Below are positions 21,850-33,551 of a stretch of DNA of 64,000 bases, piece by piece. The number at the start of each line of letters is the position of its first letter. The stretch's first letter is position 1. Both the position numbers and the translations under genes were made by a program. The notes under the pieces are model-generated. The model had not been told where the DNA came from and ran no database searches. It saw only the letters and a list, made by a program, of their open reading frames with translations. Source of the DNA: Zarea fungicola (lineage: Eukaryota; Ascomycota; Sordariomycetes; Hypocreales; Cordycipitaceae); NCBI GenBank assembly GCA_900169235.1, contig FWCC01000044.1, positions 186,001 to 250,000 on the forward strand, written 5' to 3'.

Positions 21850-23555
21850 GTTGCTGGAAGTTTTGAGTGAACGAGCCGGGCGTGGCGGCAATGGTGGCAA
21901 AGAAGCAGCGAAGGACTAATTTGGAGAAGTGTTGAAGGGAACATGTTTGGTGATAAGTTTGGCGGTCTTTTCATAGTCTGGAGGCAAAAGCTGACGGTCA
22001 TGCACACCTCACTGTGGACGGAGAGGCCAGGAAAAGGAAATATCTTTAGATAGCAACGGAATATTCAAGCCCACAAGAGGTGCAGGTTACGCCTGGTGAA
22101 GGCTGGCCAGTGGCATGCCAATGGTAGTGGAGCCGTGACAGTTTGATGACGCTGTGACGTACTGGTAGTCAGCTTGCTCTCGGGATGTGTGTGAATGGTC
22201 TGGTAGACAGCGATTGGCAGAAGGCATTGGCTGTTGAGAGGTAGATTGGGAGGGCGTATGAGCAATTGCAACCATGGCTTACAGCGAGTGCGCAGGCATC
22301 TTGGGATTCGGAGCGGAAGCGGCAACAATCACAGGCGAAGAGCCGCAGGCAAAAGGGCCACAGGGCAGCGACTGGGGTATGTGTTTATTCGACCCCTTAA
22401 GTACCTTTTTCTGTGCGCATGGCTTTTCTAAGCTTTATTGTGCCTAGTTATGAATTTATTTGATCCTTTGCTGCTCCTAAGAATTAGTCTTTATCCTTTC
22501 CCAAAGTATTGATAGATAGAAAAATTACATGTCTAGTAATAGCGCAAATTTGGTACCTACACATGGTGTAAACCTTGCCCATCCCTCTCAACTCTATGAT
22601 AACTACCTAGGTAGGTACCTCTCCTACCTACCTCCATTTACCTACTAGTACCATTTGGCTTTTGGGGAATGGGGCACTTTGGCCCACTGAAACTGGGAGA
22701 TCACAGTGGCCGACAGTGCCCCTGCCTTTCCGAGCCCCAGTCCAAGTAATTGTAACAGAGGTACCTTGACTACCCAAGTAACTTGGTAGGCCACGTAGGT
22801 ACCTACCTACTCAGTACATAGCAACCGTGGGACAGCCAATACAAGCGAGGCATTAGCAATCCGCCCCCCAGAGTGCCCCGCGATCACAGGCATTAAGGCG
22901 AAAAGCTGGCTGAGCAAAGGCCGGTTCGGAGAGTACATCGCTCAAAGCAGGTGTCCTCCGATCATCGGAGCCGCCGACGCCGGCGCAGCTCAACGCGAAT
23001 ACCCTCTGCAGTAGCCTTCCTGGTTCTCAAGTAAAAGGGCCTCTTATTAAAAGGCACCATCACCCTCTTGTCTTCGTATCTATAGATTCGGTAATTTATT
23101 TCCATATTCTCTTTTCCCCTCCCAATCCTTCTGAAGCTGGTTTTATTTATACGACCGTTTCAATCTTTCCCGTGCACCACTTTCACCGAACCTTGCCGCG
23201 TTTTTGCCCTTCTAGAAAATCAATCACCAGGACTAATTGAAGCTGCTCTCTATCTCTAGTCTTGCCTTCCGCACCAGAATAAGATACCTACCCAAGTAAC
23301 CCCGAGAAAGTTACACCGCGTCCTGCACCCCATACCTCAGGGTCTCGCTCTATACCCAGTACCTACTGTCTGTAGTTGGGCTGTGCCACCACTACTACAT
23401 CGCCAACCCCACCAAAAACTAAACTCTCTGTACCTCCCTCCGAGTCTCTTCCTTGCCTCCGCAAACACTATTTTCCCTTCTTTTCCTTTCCTTTCCTTTC
23501 TGCTTCCTTCACACCACCTCTCGCACAAATCTGCTTTCCAATCTTCACATTTAAG
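21850..23555. promoter_or_regulatory. LEU1 upstream region with GGTAGGTACC repeats
   Basis: This is 1.7 kb without a gene. Between about 22600 and 22810 there are many copies of TAGGTAGGTACC and its complement, a promoter-associated repeat. From about 23040 the sequence turns CT-rich (for example the TTTCC repeats at 23481-23500), as expected for the transcription start region and leader of LEU1. A CCG-N3-CGG motif at 22922-22930 does not match the Leu3 spacing of four. Confidence 0.5.
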
Positions 23556-26140
23556 ATGCCTGCATCAGAAAGACACCCTCAAACCCTCTACGACAAGGTG
23601 CTCTCCAAGCACATTGTCGACGAGAAGCTTGACGGCACTCTTTTGCTCTATATCGGTACGTGCCTTGCGTTTGCCCCTCCATTTTGTGGCTGAACGCACT
23701 GCTAACTGTCCCACGCTCCCCAGATCGCCATTTGGTACATGAAGTCACGTCACCTGTACGCAGCCCTCGGCGGATACAAATTTTATCCTAACCAATGTTT
23801 TCATTTTGCCGCGCGGCTCGAGCGATGGGACTAATCAGATACACAGCAAGCTTTTGAAGGTCTCAAGAATGCGGGACGTGGCGTTCGCAGACCAGACTGC
23901 ACTCTTGCAACCACCGACCACGTAAGTAGATGTCGATTGGATAGAATCCATCCCGTCCTTTGCGACAGACACAGAGACAACTGACCCAATTCTTCTTGCA
24001 GAATGTTCCCACCACCTCCCGGAAAGGCATGAAAGACATTGCCACCTTCATCGAAGAAGACGACTCCCGCACACAATGTGTTACTTTGGAAGAGAACGTC
24101 AAGGACTTTGGCCTGACGTATTTCGGTCTCGGTGACAAGCGCCAGGGTATTGTTCACGTCATCGGTCCTGAGCAGGGCTTCACTCTACCTGGCACAACCA
24201 TGGTGTGCGGTGACAGCCACACTTCTACCCACGGTGCGTTTGGCTCCCTCGCCTTTGGTATTGGCACCAGTGAGGTCGAGCATGTACTTGCCACCCAGTG
24301 CCTCATCACCAAGCGCAGCAAGAACATGCGAATCCAAGTCGACGGGGAGCTGGCTCCCGGTGTCAGCTCCAAGGACGTTGTCCTCCATGCCATTGGCAAG
24401 ATTGGTACCGCAGGGGGCACCGGTGCCGTTATTGAGTTCGCCGGCTCCGTCATCCGCAATCTGAGCATGGAGGCCCGCATGTCCATCTGCAACATGTCCA
24501 TTGAGGGCGGTGCCCGCGCCGGCATGGTTGCCCCCGACGACATCACTTTCGAGTACCTCAAGGGCCGTCCCCTCGCGCCAAAGTTCGGCTCTGAGGAGTG
24601 GAACCGCGCAGTGGCCTACTGGAGAGACTTGCAGTCCGATCCCGACGCCAAGTATGACATTGATGTTCTTATTGACGCAAAGGATATCATTCCCACCATC
24701 ACTTGGGGAACTAGCCCCGAAGATGTTGTCCCCATTACTGGTGTAGTCCCCGACCCTGAGACGTTTGCTACCGAGACCAAGAAGGCTGCCGGCCGTCGCA
24801 TGCTAGAGTACATGGGCCTCACTGCCGGCACCCCTCTCGAGGAGATTCCTATTGACAAGGTATTTATTGGATCCTGCACCAACTCTCGAATCGAGGATAT
24901 GCGTGCCGCCGCCAACGTCGTAAAGGGCAAGAAGATTGCACCCAATGTGAAGCGTGCCCTGGTTGTCCCCGGCTCCGGCCTGGTCAAGACACAGGCCGAG
25001 GAGGAGGGCATCGACCAGATCTTTATTGATGCAGGTTTCGAGTGGAGAGAAGCTGGCTGCAGTATGTGCCTCGGTATGAACCCCGACATCCTCGCCCCCA
25101 AGGAGCGCTGCGCCAGTACTTCGAACCGCAACTTTGAAGGTCGCCAGGGTGCTGGTGGTCGTACACATTTAATGTCACCCGTCATGGCCGCCGCCGCAGC
25201 GATTGTTGGCAAGCTCGCCGACGTTCGCAAGCTCTCCAATTATACCGCCAGCCCCCACGTCGAGGTCTTCCAAAGTTCCACCCCTACCAGCAAACCTCAT
25301 GTAGACGAGCGCGTCGCAGAGGACTCTGACGAGCGTGAGCTCATCGCCGACCAGCCCCATGATAACGAACCTCACACCAACACCCTGGTACAAGGCACCG
25401 GCTCCTCTGCCTCGGCTGGTCTCCCCAAGTTCCTGCAGCTTAAGGGCATCGCCGCGCCTCTCGACATGGCCAACGTCGACACTGATGCCATTATCCCCAA
25501 GCAGTTCCTCAAGACTATTAAACGTACTGGGCTGGGCAGCGCCCTCTTCAATGCTCTCCGCTACACCGAAGACGGCGCCGAGAACCCTTCTTTCGTCCTC
25601 AACCAGGAGCCTTACCGCGTCTCCAAGATCCTTGTCTGCACCGGTGAAAACTTTGGCTGCGGCTCTTCGCGCGAGCACGCCCCGTGGGCCCTTCTTGACT
25701 TTGGCATCAAGGCCGTCATTGCCCCTTCGTTTGCTGACATCTTCTTCAACAACATGTTCAAGAACGGCATGATCCCCATTACCATTCCTAACAAGGCCGA
25801 TCTTGACGCCATTGCTGCTGAGGCCCGCGCCTGCCGTGAGATCGAGATTGACCTCCCGGCACAGCTCATCAAGACGGCCACCGGCACCACTATCTGCCGC
25901 TTTGACGTCGAGGAGTTCCGCAAGCACTGCCTAGTCAACGGCCTGGACGATATTGGCCTCACTATGCAGTTGGAGGACAAAATTTCAGAGTTTGAGCACC
26001 AGATGACAGTCCAGACCCCTTGGCTCGACGGCAAATCCTACCTGAAGCGCAAGGGACAGGGTGGCAAGCTCGCTGCCAAGGCCGTGCCCGTCGCCAAGAC
26101 GAATCGTGGCGAGCCCATACAGGAGCCTCTCGAGTGGTAA
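23556..26140 (+). CDS. LEU1: 3-isopropylmalate dehydratase (alpha-isopropylmalate isomerase)
   Basis: It is the second specific step of leucine synthesis: it isomerises 2-isopropylmalate to 3-isopropylmalate with a [4Fe-4S] cluster, in the cytosol. Exons are 23556-23655, 23724-23755, 23847-23921 and 24002-26140, 781 aa (yeast Leu1 is 779). All three introns are in the first 70 codons; donors are GTACGT, GTACGC and GTAAGT. It is the fungal fusion of the large (LeuC) and small (LeuD) subunits. The aconitase-type core has [12 protein letters not shown] at about 139, and cluster cysteines C361 (IGSCTNSR), C422 and C425 ([12 protein letters not shown]). A linker of about 50 residues follows, then the swivel domain with [16 protein letters not shown] at about 617. 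It converges with the JmjC gene, with 353 bp between stops. Confidence 0.98.
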
Positions 26141-26493
26141 AAGAGATGGGAAAACAACGACAATCAATCAACAAAAAATGGTGCTGCCTGACAATGTTCA
26201 TTGGGAAGGAGTTGAAGTGATCTTTTTTTTGCGAAAGTATACTCTTTATTTTGTAGCGCATGAAATAGCAACGTGCCTACTGAAACATACAATCCATGTT
26301 GGACAAACAGAAGAGGTTGAAGAATAGTCTCGATAATAACGGCTGTCAGGAAACAAGCCGCCTACTCAAGTCTGAATATAACAACAGGCCATAGCTTCAA
26401 GCCTGGCATGACAATAAACTCCGGCTGGCCGCGCAACGTAATCCATCCATTGTGAATCTCTGTGGCTTCCAAAAGAGCATGAGTAAGGGACGC
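26141..26493. other. convergent 3' flanks of LEU1 and the JmjC gene
   Basis: This is non-coding. It includes the 32-codon alternative tail that would be read if the GTAAGT inside the JmjC terminal codons were used as a donor (acceptor CCACAG at about 26461). Confidence 0.5.
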
Positions 26494-28161
26494 TCAATTC
26501 CACCAGAAACTTACGCTGAAGCTCACACTCAAGCTTCGCACATAATGCCACCAACCAACTGGTATAAGCAGAGTGTCACCCGGCTCCAAGATGTAGTCAT
26601 AGTAAACACATCCCTGCAAACTGGACCTGACGCCGTCAAGGTAGTCCTGCTCCTTCTCGCCTTTCTCCATCGTGCCCTCTCTTGACTGGTAGTTGTCCCA
26701 GCCCTCAACCGCTCCCAAATCAATCGCGCTGGTGTTACTCATGTCTATGCCGCCCTCATCCTTTGGTCTCGGTCTCATGAGCACATCTGCTTGCGGAGGA
26801 TAAAGCCTTACGTATTTTGTGCCCACTACTTGGCACAGAAGGTTTGTGTATCCATCCGTATGCAGTGGTGTGATTGTGCGGGGTGGCCCAAACCAAGCGT
26901 TCAGTTGTGGGACATCGAGCTTGGGCTTTTTCTTGCCGTTAAATGGTGCGCGTGTCGGTACATCGGCCCAGCAATAATCTGGAATTGATATGTCTCTGCG
27001 CAGTTCTGGAATCTGTTCAAACAAGTCGTGTTGAGCGAGATAGCCGGTTTGCGGCATATCTTGTTCCGTTGTAGTGCTGGGATCGACTTGCCCGTTTTCT
27101 GCATCGTTGCTAGAGATTGTATCGTCAATGTATTTGACAACAAAATTTTTGAACGGCAAGAGCTCCTGGCCCCATCCTTCATCGACATAGCTTCGTCCGA
27201 CTTCGACTGGAATCAAACGTCGGCCCCCTAATGTTGCACGAAAAAGGTATTCTGGTCGACACCATAGTCTCTCCTGCAGAGCTGGCCAACTATCTTTGGT
27301 CAAGTCTGTGAATATAACCGGCTTCGGTCCAGTCCCACCTGTTTCAAGCTCGAGTTTATGACCGTCTCTCATATACTTTTCAAATTGAGCTATAGTCCAG
27401 CCTTGATATACGGGACATGGCCTAGTGACAGTTGGTCGGCCGAATGGTTCGAATTTGGAAAACTCGCCCATTGGTGTCGGAAGTATAGCATTCCGTTTCC
27501 ATATCTCTCCAATCATATCTAATGTTTGTTCAATCCACATCCTGTTGAAAATGCGGCTCCCTCCACCCGCAATGATGAGACAACGGTCCAAGCGCGCCAC
27601 AATCTCGTCCAGCCTCTCCAGAAAGGCGCTCCGCTGTTCAAAAGGAGTCCCTTTGCAAGTTTTGAGCAGGATGTAAAATGTTGTGAGGATCTGTGATTCC
27701 GAGTAAATATGTCGCCAATATGCAGGCACAGAGTCGAATGGGTAAGCGTAAAGCCGGGCATGGCTAGCCGTCTCAATATCCTTCAGCCTACGAGGCACGA
27801 CAACGCAGGAATTCTGAAGCACTTCACTACCTGATATTGTAACTTCAAAAACGTTCAATAGGTAGCTGGCTTGATCTTTGAGCAGGCGGTGCACAGCTCG
27901 GCCCTCAAGGTCCGGAAGCCCGCCTGTCCATGATAACCCATCAATGCCGTTGGGTTGCTTCACGGCTGCTTGGGCTTGCAACTGTGTTGCTTCTTGGAAT
28001 CGCACAAGTACTTCTATCACTTCAGGCCATATAAAAGGAGGATTACTCATGATGTCATGATTATGTGCCTTGCTTTTGCTTGAGAAAATATTGCGATGTT
28101 GATGAGATGAAGTTGTCAAGTGGATGTCTCCACTCGAATACCAATTCCTGAAAGTAGGCAT
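26494..28161 (-). CDS. JmjC-domain protein, KDM8/JMJD5-like
   Basis: This is a predicted Fe(II)/2-oxoglutarate-dependent oxygenase of the cupin-8/JmjC class. It has 555 aa in one exon from the ATG at 28161; a second in-frame ATG at 28050 ([11 protein letters not shown]) is an equally good start. Residues to about 290 form a helical N-terminal region like that of KDM8. The JmjC core begins near [18 protein letters not shown] (about 305). Metal ligands are visible as H434-x-D436 in [16 protein letters not shown], with the distal His at 539 in [11 protein letters not shown]. The protein ends SFSVSFWWN, which matches the family's usual terminus, so the GTAAGT hidden in these codons is read as coding. 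The substrate (histone or other protein) is unknown. It is tandem with the MIT-domain gene upstream on the same strand. Confidence 0.87.
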   Translation of the reverse strand: MPTFRNWYSSGDIHLTTSSHQHRNIFSSKSKAHNHDIMSNPPFIWPEVIEVLVRFQEATQLQAQAAVKQPNGIDGLSWTGGLPDLEGRAVHRLLKDQASYLLNVFEVTISGSEVLQNSCVVVPRRLKDIETASHARLYAYPFDSVPAYWRHIYSESQILTTFYILLKTCKGTPFEQRSAFLERLDEIVARLDRCLIIAGGGSRIFNRMWIEQTLDMIGEIWKRNAILPTPMGEFSKFEPFGRPTVTRPCPVYQGWTIAQFEKYMRDGHKLELETGGTGPKPVIFTDLTKDSWPALQERLWCRPEYLFRATLGGRRLIPVEVGRSYVDEGWGQELLPFKNFVVKYIDDTISSNDAENGQVDPSTTTEQDMPQTGYLAQHDLFEQIPELRRDISIPDYCWADVPTRAPFNGKKKPKLDVPQLNAWFGPPRTITPLHTDGYTNLLCQVVGTKYVRLYPPQADVLMRPRPKDEGGIDMSNTSAIDLGAVEGWDNYQSREGTMEKGEKEQDYLDGVRSSLQGCVYYDYILEPGDTLLIPVGWWHYVRSLSVSFSVSFWWN

Positions 28162-28316
28162 TCACGCCGTACATGGTCAACAGAAGGTGCGACTGCATAG
28201 CATAGTAGTACGAATTGGAAATGAGCCTCGGAAATTATCTACATTACATTTAATAATTTCATATATAGTCATAAATTAAATTAGTTCGTGTTATTAGTAT
28301 ATGGTATAGGCTAACT

Positions 28317-29849
28317 TTAGCTGTCATCTTCGCCCCCCTCAGGTTTCTGCCCATCTCTTCTTGCCTTGGCTCCGGCCTTCAGCACTTCCCACTTCTCCCT
28401 GTACTTTTCCAGAGTCTTTTGCATCTTGCGGTTATCCTTTTCAAGGCGTTCCATTTGTTTTGTCGTCGCCATTAGTTGCTCTTCCAAGTCTTGGCTCTTT
28501 CGCACAACGGCCGCCGTACTGCTATCTGGTTTTGCAGATGCGCTTGGTGACGAGGGCCGCATCAAGCGGTAGCTCTCCGCCAGTGCCATGGCAGAACTCT
28601 GTGCGCTGGCCTCAAATGTATGCAAACGCTTGGATAACTTATCGAGCATATCCTTCAGGGACTGGTTCTCTGTGTAGAGCTCTTCGATAGTGTTGTTGAG
28701 CTCTCTTTCGGTATGGGAAGCTTTACCTACCCGTCGCTTGGCACCCGGCGACAGGACGACGGGCAGTTCCCGCGCATCCACAAAGTCGTCATTTTCTTCC
28801 TCTCCCTGCACTGACTCTGCACTGCCATTAGTAGAGCTCTCCAGGCGGCGCTTCTCTTTTTCGGCGTAGCTGAGTATGTTGGCATAAGACATAGTATGCC
28901 CAGTGGAAGGAACCACATAGAACGACTCGTGGGGGGCGTGACCATCACGAGCCAGCACACGCATAGCCGCCTTGGAATATATTTTAGAAAGATCCGGATC
29001 TGAATTTGGTGAGGGGACCGTTTTGGGTTTTTTCTTCGTCTGAGTGGGTTCCGGGACCTCTTGCTCCGATGTTGCAGACTCCTCTCGAATCAGCGGCAGG
29101 CCAGCAAACGCCAAGGGCGCCGAGATCTTGTTGATGATGCTTCCAAACGTATTGTAAAATCTCGCATATCCAACGTCCTCCGTAGGTGCTTCTGGGTTTT
29201 GTTGCGGCGCCGAGGCGGATCTCTGGCGTGCATCAGACCTCGACGGCGGCACCGGCGGAACCCATGTTGGCTTTCCCGGCTGGTGATCAATCAGCGTCTG
29301 CATTTTGGTCCTGGACCCATCTCGTCGTGGATGGGGGTCGACATTTCCCGGTGCCTGGTCATTGGATACGCTGGGGCTGAGCGGCTGCCCGCGGTACTTG
29401 GATCGTATGCCACGGGCCGATGCGAGGTTGCTCGCAATAGACGACGACATTTCCCTCGCAGCCTGCCTTCGCTGCTGCGCAAGACCTGGCATATGTGGTG
29501 ATGAAGACGACTTGAGTGACGATACGTCTGTTGAAGAGCCCTTCCCGCTGGCATGCCCGCGTTCCCCTTCCTTTTCACTGGTGATTTTCTCGTCAAGGTC
29601 GCCATCAGTGCTGTGGGGGTAGACATCTGGCGGCAACTTAAGCAGCTCGGCAAGGCGCTCGTGATGTGCCTCGAGGAGTTTGAGCATGCGCAGGGCCTCG
29701 ATACTAGTTGTGCTCCGGGCAGCGTTGGCGAACTCGCCAGCCGCCAATGTGTGCTCGTTGATGGCGACCGTAGTGTCAGCAGAGTGGCGGGTAGCGACTG
29801 CGGCGGCCTGCGCATGGTCATGAGCTTTGGCAAGAGGCGCAGAGTCCAT
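28317..29849 (-). CDS. MIT-domain and coiled-coil protein, Atg38/NRBF2-like
   Basis: This is a probable accessory subunit of the autophagy PI3-kinase complex I, by architecture only. It has 510 aa in a single exon. Residues 6-75 form an alpha-helical repeat of MIT type (AAGEFANAARSTTSIEALRM then LLEAHHERLAELLKL). The middle, at about 80-280, is Ser/Pro-rich and disordered. A conserved-looking block follows around SFYVVPSTGHTMSYANILSY (about 325). Two coiled coils lie at about 392-420 and 455-500, the latter rich in Lys/Glu heptads (MERLEKDNRKMQKTLEKYRE). Atg38 and human NRBF2 share this N-terminal MIT and C-terminal coiled-coil plan, but other MIT proteins do too. The stop is only 155 bp from the start of the JmjC gene. 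Confidence 0.7.
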   Translation of the reverse strand: MDSAPLAKAHDHAQAAAVATRHSADTTVAINEHTLAAGEFANAARSTTSIEALRMLKLLEAHHERLAELLKLPPDVYPHSTDGDLDEKITSEKEGERGHASGKGSSTDVSSLKSSSSPHMPGLAQQRRQAAREMSSSIASNLASARGIRSKYRGQPLSPSVSNDQAPGNVDPHPRRDGSRTKMQTLIDHQPGKPTWVPPVPPSRSDARQRSASAPQQNPEAPTEDVGYARFYNTFGSIINKISAPLAFAGLPLIREESATSEQEVPEPTQTKKKPKTVPSPNSDPDLSKIYSKAAMRVLARDGHAPHESFYVVPSTGHTMSYANILSYAEKEKRRLESSTNGSAESVQGEEENDDFVDARELPVVLSPGAKRRVGKASHTERELNNTIEELYTENQSLKDMLDKLSKRLHTFEASAQSSAMALAESYRLMRPSSPSASAKPDSSTAAVVRKSQDLEEQLMATTKQMERLEKDNRKMQKTLEKYREKWEVLKAGAKARRDGQKPEGGEDDS

Positions 29850-30283
29850 TTTATTCAGTTATTTGGGTTGTTCTTGTGTTTTTGAAGTGGGTGTTAAAAA
29901 GCAAGTTTGGCCGAAGCGCACGCATCGGCCCGCGATGATGGGAGAGCAAAACAAAGGTTTCTGGAAATGGTCCACGAGACCTTGACAAGAACGGATGACG
30001 GCCACCGTCGAATTTAGCGGGGCAGTGTCGATTGAGGCGATCGCCCCACGTTCGCTACGAACCCAATGTGAACTCACCTACATACAAACAAGTTTAGGCA
30101 AGCAACCGCAGTTATGATCATTTACATGACTTTGCAGTCTTTAGTTATTTCAAGGGGCGTTGATGTTTGGATAATTCCTCATGGGTTATCGTAGATGTTA
30201 GTTTTAAATGTCGGCGCACATGTTTGCTGAGAAATTTGTATACAATTATGGACTGTTGAGCGATTGGCCCTGGATGGGACATT
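29850..30283. other. intergenic between the MIT gene start and the MDV1 stop
   Basis: 434 bp that should contain the promoter of the MIT-domain gene and the 3' end of MDV1. No gene is seen. Confidence 0.5.
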
Positions 30284-32458
30284 CTAGCATGTCCACACGC
30301 CGATAATGCCGTCCTGTCTGCCTTCTACCAGATACCCGTCTTTTACACGTACCCTCTCTACAATGGAAGGGTGTTTGCCGTCCTCGGCGGCCGTGACGCC
30401 TGCACCGCAGTCCCACTGGCGTCCCTCTACTTTATCATACACCTTGACAACGTCTTCACTTGCTGCACTCACAATCCTCCTCGTGTCAAACATCATGCTC
30501 GTAATAGGATTATCATACGCATAGGCGTCATATATAGATCCAGTTCTCAAGTCCCATATCTGTTCATTCAGGTTAGTACCATGCGGGTGGCTTCTTGAGA
30601 CCGGTATAAAACGTACTCTTATGCTGCGATCCAAACTGCCAGTTACCAGATGCACGTCGTCGAATTGTAGACATGTGACAGCTCCAGTATGTCCAACTAG
30701 ACTCCTATGTACTTGTCCGCTCCGCAGGTCCCACAGACGCACCATACCATCTGCGGTACCGCACGCCAGTGCTGATTCAAATACTTGCAGCGCGCCAACA
30801 AAATCGGCCGAGCTGGACTGTGAGCGGCCGGTTGGCCTCCAGCCAGCATCAGCTGTGTTGGGGTTTGCAGACGCCTGTGCAGCTGCCCACATGACATCTA
30901 GTGTCTGGATGCAGCGGCCCTTTTCCAGATCCCAGTGTCGCAGGGTCTTGTCTGCCGAGCCGGATATCAAGGTATCACCCCTGAAGTGCAGAGCGGTAAT
31001 CTCGCCAACGTGCGACTGCAACGTAAAGAGCTCGCAGTCATCCATGTTTCCATGTGGCGGCTCTACCGGCTGGTCGTTTGGATTCTCGAACGCAATGGCA
31101 TCCTCGTCCTCATCCCCGTATCCCGCGCCTTGTGGGTCGTAATGCGATTTACTGAGGTCCCATAGCTTGATTGTTGCGTCTACTGAACCAGTGGCCAAGA
31201 TGTTATCTTCAACTTGCAAAGCGCGTACCGACGCTGTGTGGCCTTCCAGGTAGCCCATACAGCGGCCGGCGTTCAGATCCCAGACGCGGACTGTGTCGTC
31301 GAGGGCGGCCGTGACCATGACACCAAACGGTGCATCAAAGTCGACCGCCGTGATGGTGTCTTTGTGGGCTCGAATTTCGCGAATGCTTGATCCTGCTTCG
31401 AAATGCTCGTGTAGAATGGGCATGGATATGCGACGCCGAACCTTTTTGGGCCGTTTTGCTGTTGAGCCAGAAGGTTTGTTTGGTAACTTGTCGTAGATTG
31501 ACTGCGACATGAACTCGGGGTCATGGTCATCAGCATCGCCGACAAGGTCGACTTCGTCTTTTGTGGGTGTATTCTTGGCAATTTCCTCGGCTTCGTCGAC
31601 AAGGACTTGGGCAGCCTCTACTCGCGCTTCGACATCCAGGATATCATGCTCTAGCAAGGCCTCTTCCTGCTCGAGACCAGCCAGTCGCTCCATGATAATT
31701 CGGCGCATACCATGCAGGTTGGCGATCTTGTTGTCAATCTCGCGAATCTCACTGCTGGCCATGTTTTTGCGAACGGCAAGGAGATCAAATTCGTGCAGCA
31801 TGGCGGCCTTTTCCTTCTTGGCCTGATTTAAGCGCTGTGTTTCGGAAAAGGCCGAGCCATCCTCAATCATCTTTCTGCCTCTTGAGACGCGTCTACGGTG
31901 TTTCTTACCCTCGTCTGTCAGCTCCGGGAAGCTGGCCTGGAATCCTTGGAAGAGTGAGTAGCTATTATCATCGTCGGGAATGTTTGAGAGGAGGTCGTCG
32001 GGTAGGGTCGTCAGAGCACGGTGCTGAATCTCTGTCCTGGAGAGCTTGGCGCGAACAATTTCGGTAGGTGTGGTCCTGGCCATAGCAAACACGCTGCGCT
32101 GAACCGTCGGCCGCTTGAGTTGCTTTTGCACCTCGGCCATGGCGACCTTGTAATGTGTCGCAGCGCCATCGGCATTGGTAGGGCCCATGAGGTGGCTCGC
32201 AGTGGTGGTAACCTTTCTGCTGAATGCTTCCAGGCCACGGGTCTATATGCGCAAGCAACAGGCAGGGTATGGGTTAGCAAACAAGAACTTGTGTTGTGGA
32301 CGCGGATGTAAACATCCATGCGGTTGCCGACGCCGACGCCGTCACACGACATACGGGGCGAAGGCGGCCATGCAGGTGATGTCGCGTACCGAAATCAGCG
32401 ACTGGTCATCGTCAAGACCATCATCAGGGAAATCGTACTGGCCATCAGGATCAGCCAT
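30284..32458 (-). CDS. MDV1: mitochondrial division protein, WD40 adaptor
   Basis: This is the adaptor that links Fis1 on the outer mitochondrial membrane to the dynamin Dnm1 during fission. Exons are 32390-32458, 30617-32242 and 30284-30559 (complement), 656 aa. Exon 1 encodes an acidic start ([10 protein letters not shown]). The 147-nt intron 1 (GTACGC, GCTAAC, TATAG) leads to [20 protein letters not shown], the conserved Mdv1 N-terminal block. Intron 2 (57 nt, 30560-30616; donor GTACGT, branch TACTAAC) is stop-free and in frame; it is removed because it splits the WD motif RSIR/IWDLRTG. A coiled coil spans about residues 185-255. Six to seven WD40 repeats fill the C-terminal half, with clear [11 protein letters not shown] and [11 protein letters not shown] motifs. 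It is divergent from chorismate mutase. Confidence 0.93.
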
Positions 32459-33551
32459 GACTCAAGCTGGCAGCTTGAGAAGCGATTGGGTTGTGATCAA
32501 TGGCTTCAGAGGGGTGAGTGAAGGAGAGTGTTTATGGTCAAGGGTTGCCTCGGATTTGGTGTTGACCAGAGCTGTTGACGGGGATGCTCTAATAACGGAG
32601 CTTGGTGTGCTATGAAATTACTAAGTACAACGGTGTGTGGCGGTTTTGCTTGTTTGCCAGAGGTTTCAGCTGCAGTTTCTAGGGAGCTACAAACGCTATA
32701 ACTATTGTGGGTCAAACTTGGAACTCCATTATTTCATTACTGTTCGAATGTGTACTTGCAGGACAAGTAAATGTTTATTCTTTACAAGCTCTTTAAATAG
32801 TATAAGATGGGGTTTTATTATGTACATTGTGGGTGGAGCCACCTAGAATTCTCTGATGAAATAAGAGGCATGCATGTACATGAAAGGCTCTTCGAGATGT
32901 AAGATTTGATTCTCAGCAGCCCGTAAATGATCAATTGAGAAACCCTTGTTTATCGGGAAAAGCAAGACATTTCCTTCTTGTTTGTCAGGTTTTGGTTCAA
33001 GTCCTGGATAAAACCATTATTGAAGTGGCTACAGAATACAGCCCTGCAGTTCATCATTATCCAAGTCAGCATATAGCACATCACAGTAGCAGTTCAGTTC
33101 TGTGATTTCACCGTCGACACGAAGCTTGGCCTAGCCCTCATAATTATAAAACTAATTTTCTCTGTCAGATGTGGACTGTATATCTGAATGCAGGCACCTT
33201 ATTTGTCAAATTTTACACTGAGTTGGCATATTCTACTCCGTACCTGTAGGCTTATTCGCGCCACTGGTACAGTTGACGTAGCATTTTAGCGAGTCACCAT
33301 CATCATGGTTTTAGCGTCGAAGCTGCACCTACCTAATAATGACACCAATCCCGGCCATTGACGTTCCTGAGTTTGGTGCCCATAATAATAAGGCCACGGC
33401 AATACCTGAAATATTACACTCGGGGTTATCCGATACTCGGAGAAAAATGCCCCTCCAATCATCTAAATACACAACTTCCCAAACCTTTTGCACACATCCC
33501 ATCGCCCTCGACTCTTTGTGAGCTTGTCAACATCAACAAGAAAAGCCGACC
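32459..33551. other. MDV1/ARO7 divergent upstream region
   Basis: 1.1 kb without a credible gene. The sequence is AT-richer than the flanking exons. It contains one GAGTCA element (see the separate entry) and must hold both promoters. Confidence 0.5.
33291..33296. promoter_or_regulatory. possible CPC1/Gcn4 site upstream of chorismate mutase
   Basis: GAGTCA (TGACTC on the other strand) lies 256 bp upstream of the ATG. It is the half-conserved core of the TGASTCA element used by the cross-pathway control activator of amino-acid genes. A six-base match in 1 kb can occur by chance. Confidence 0.3.

Noticed and set aside
22922..22930. CCG-N3-CGG motif as a Leu3 binding site for LEU1
   Set aside because: Leu3 needs CCG-N4-CGG; the spacing here is three.
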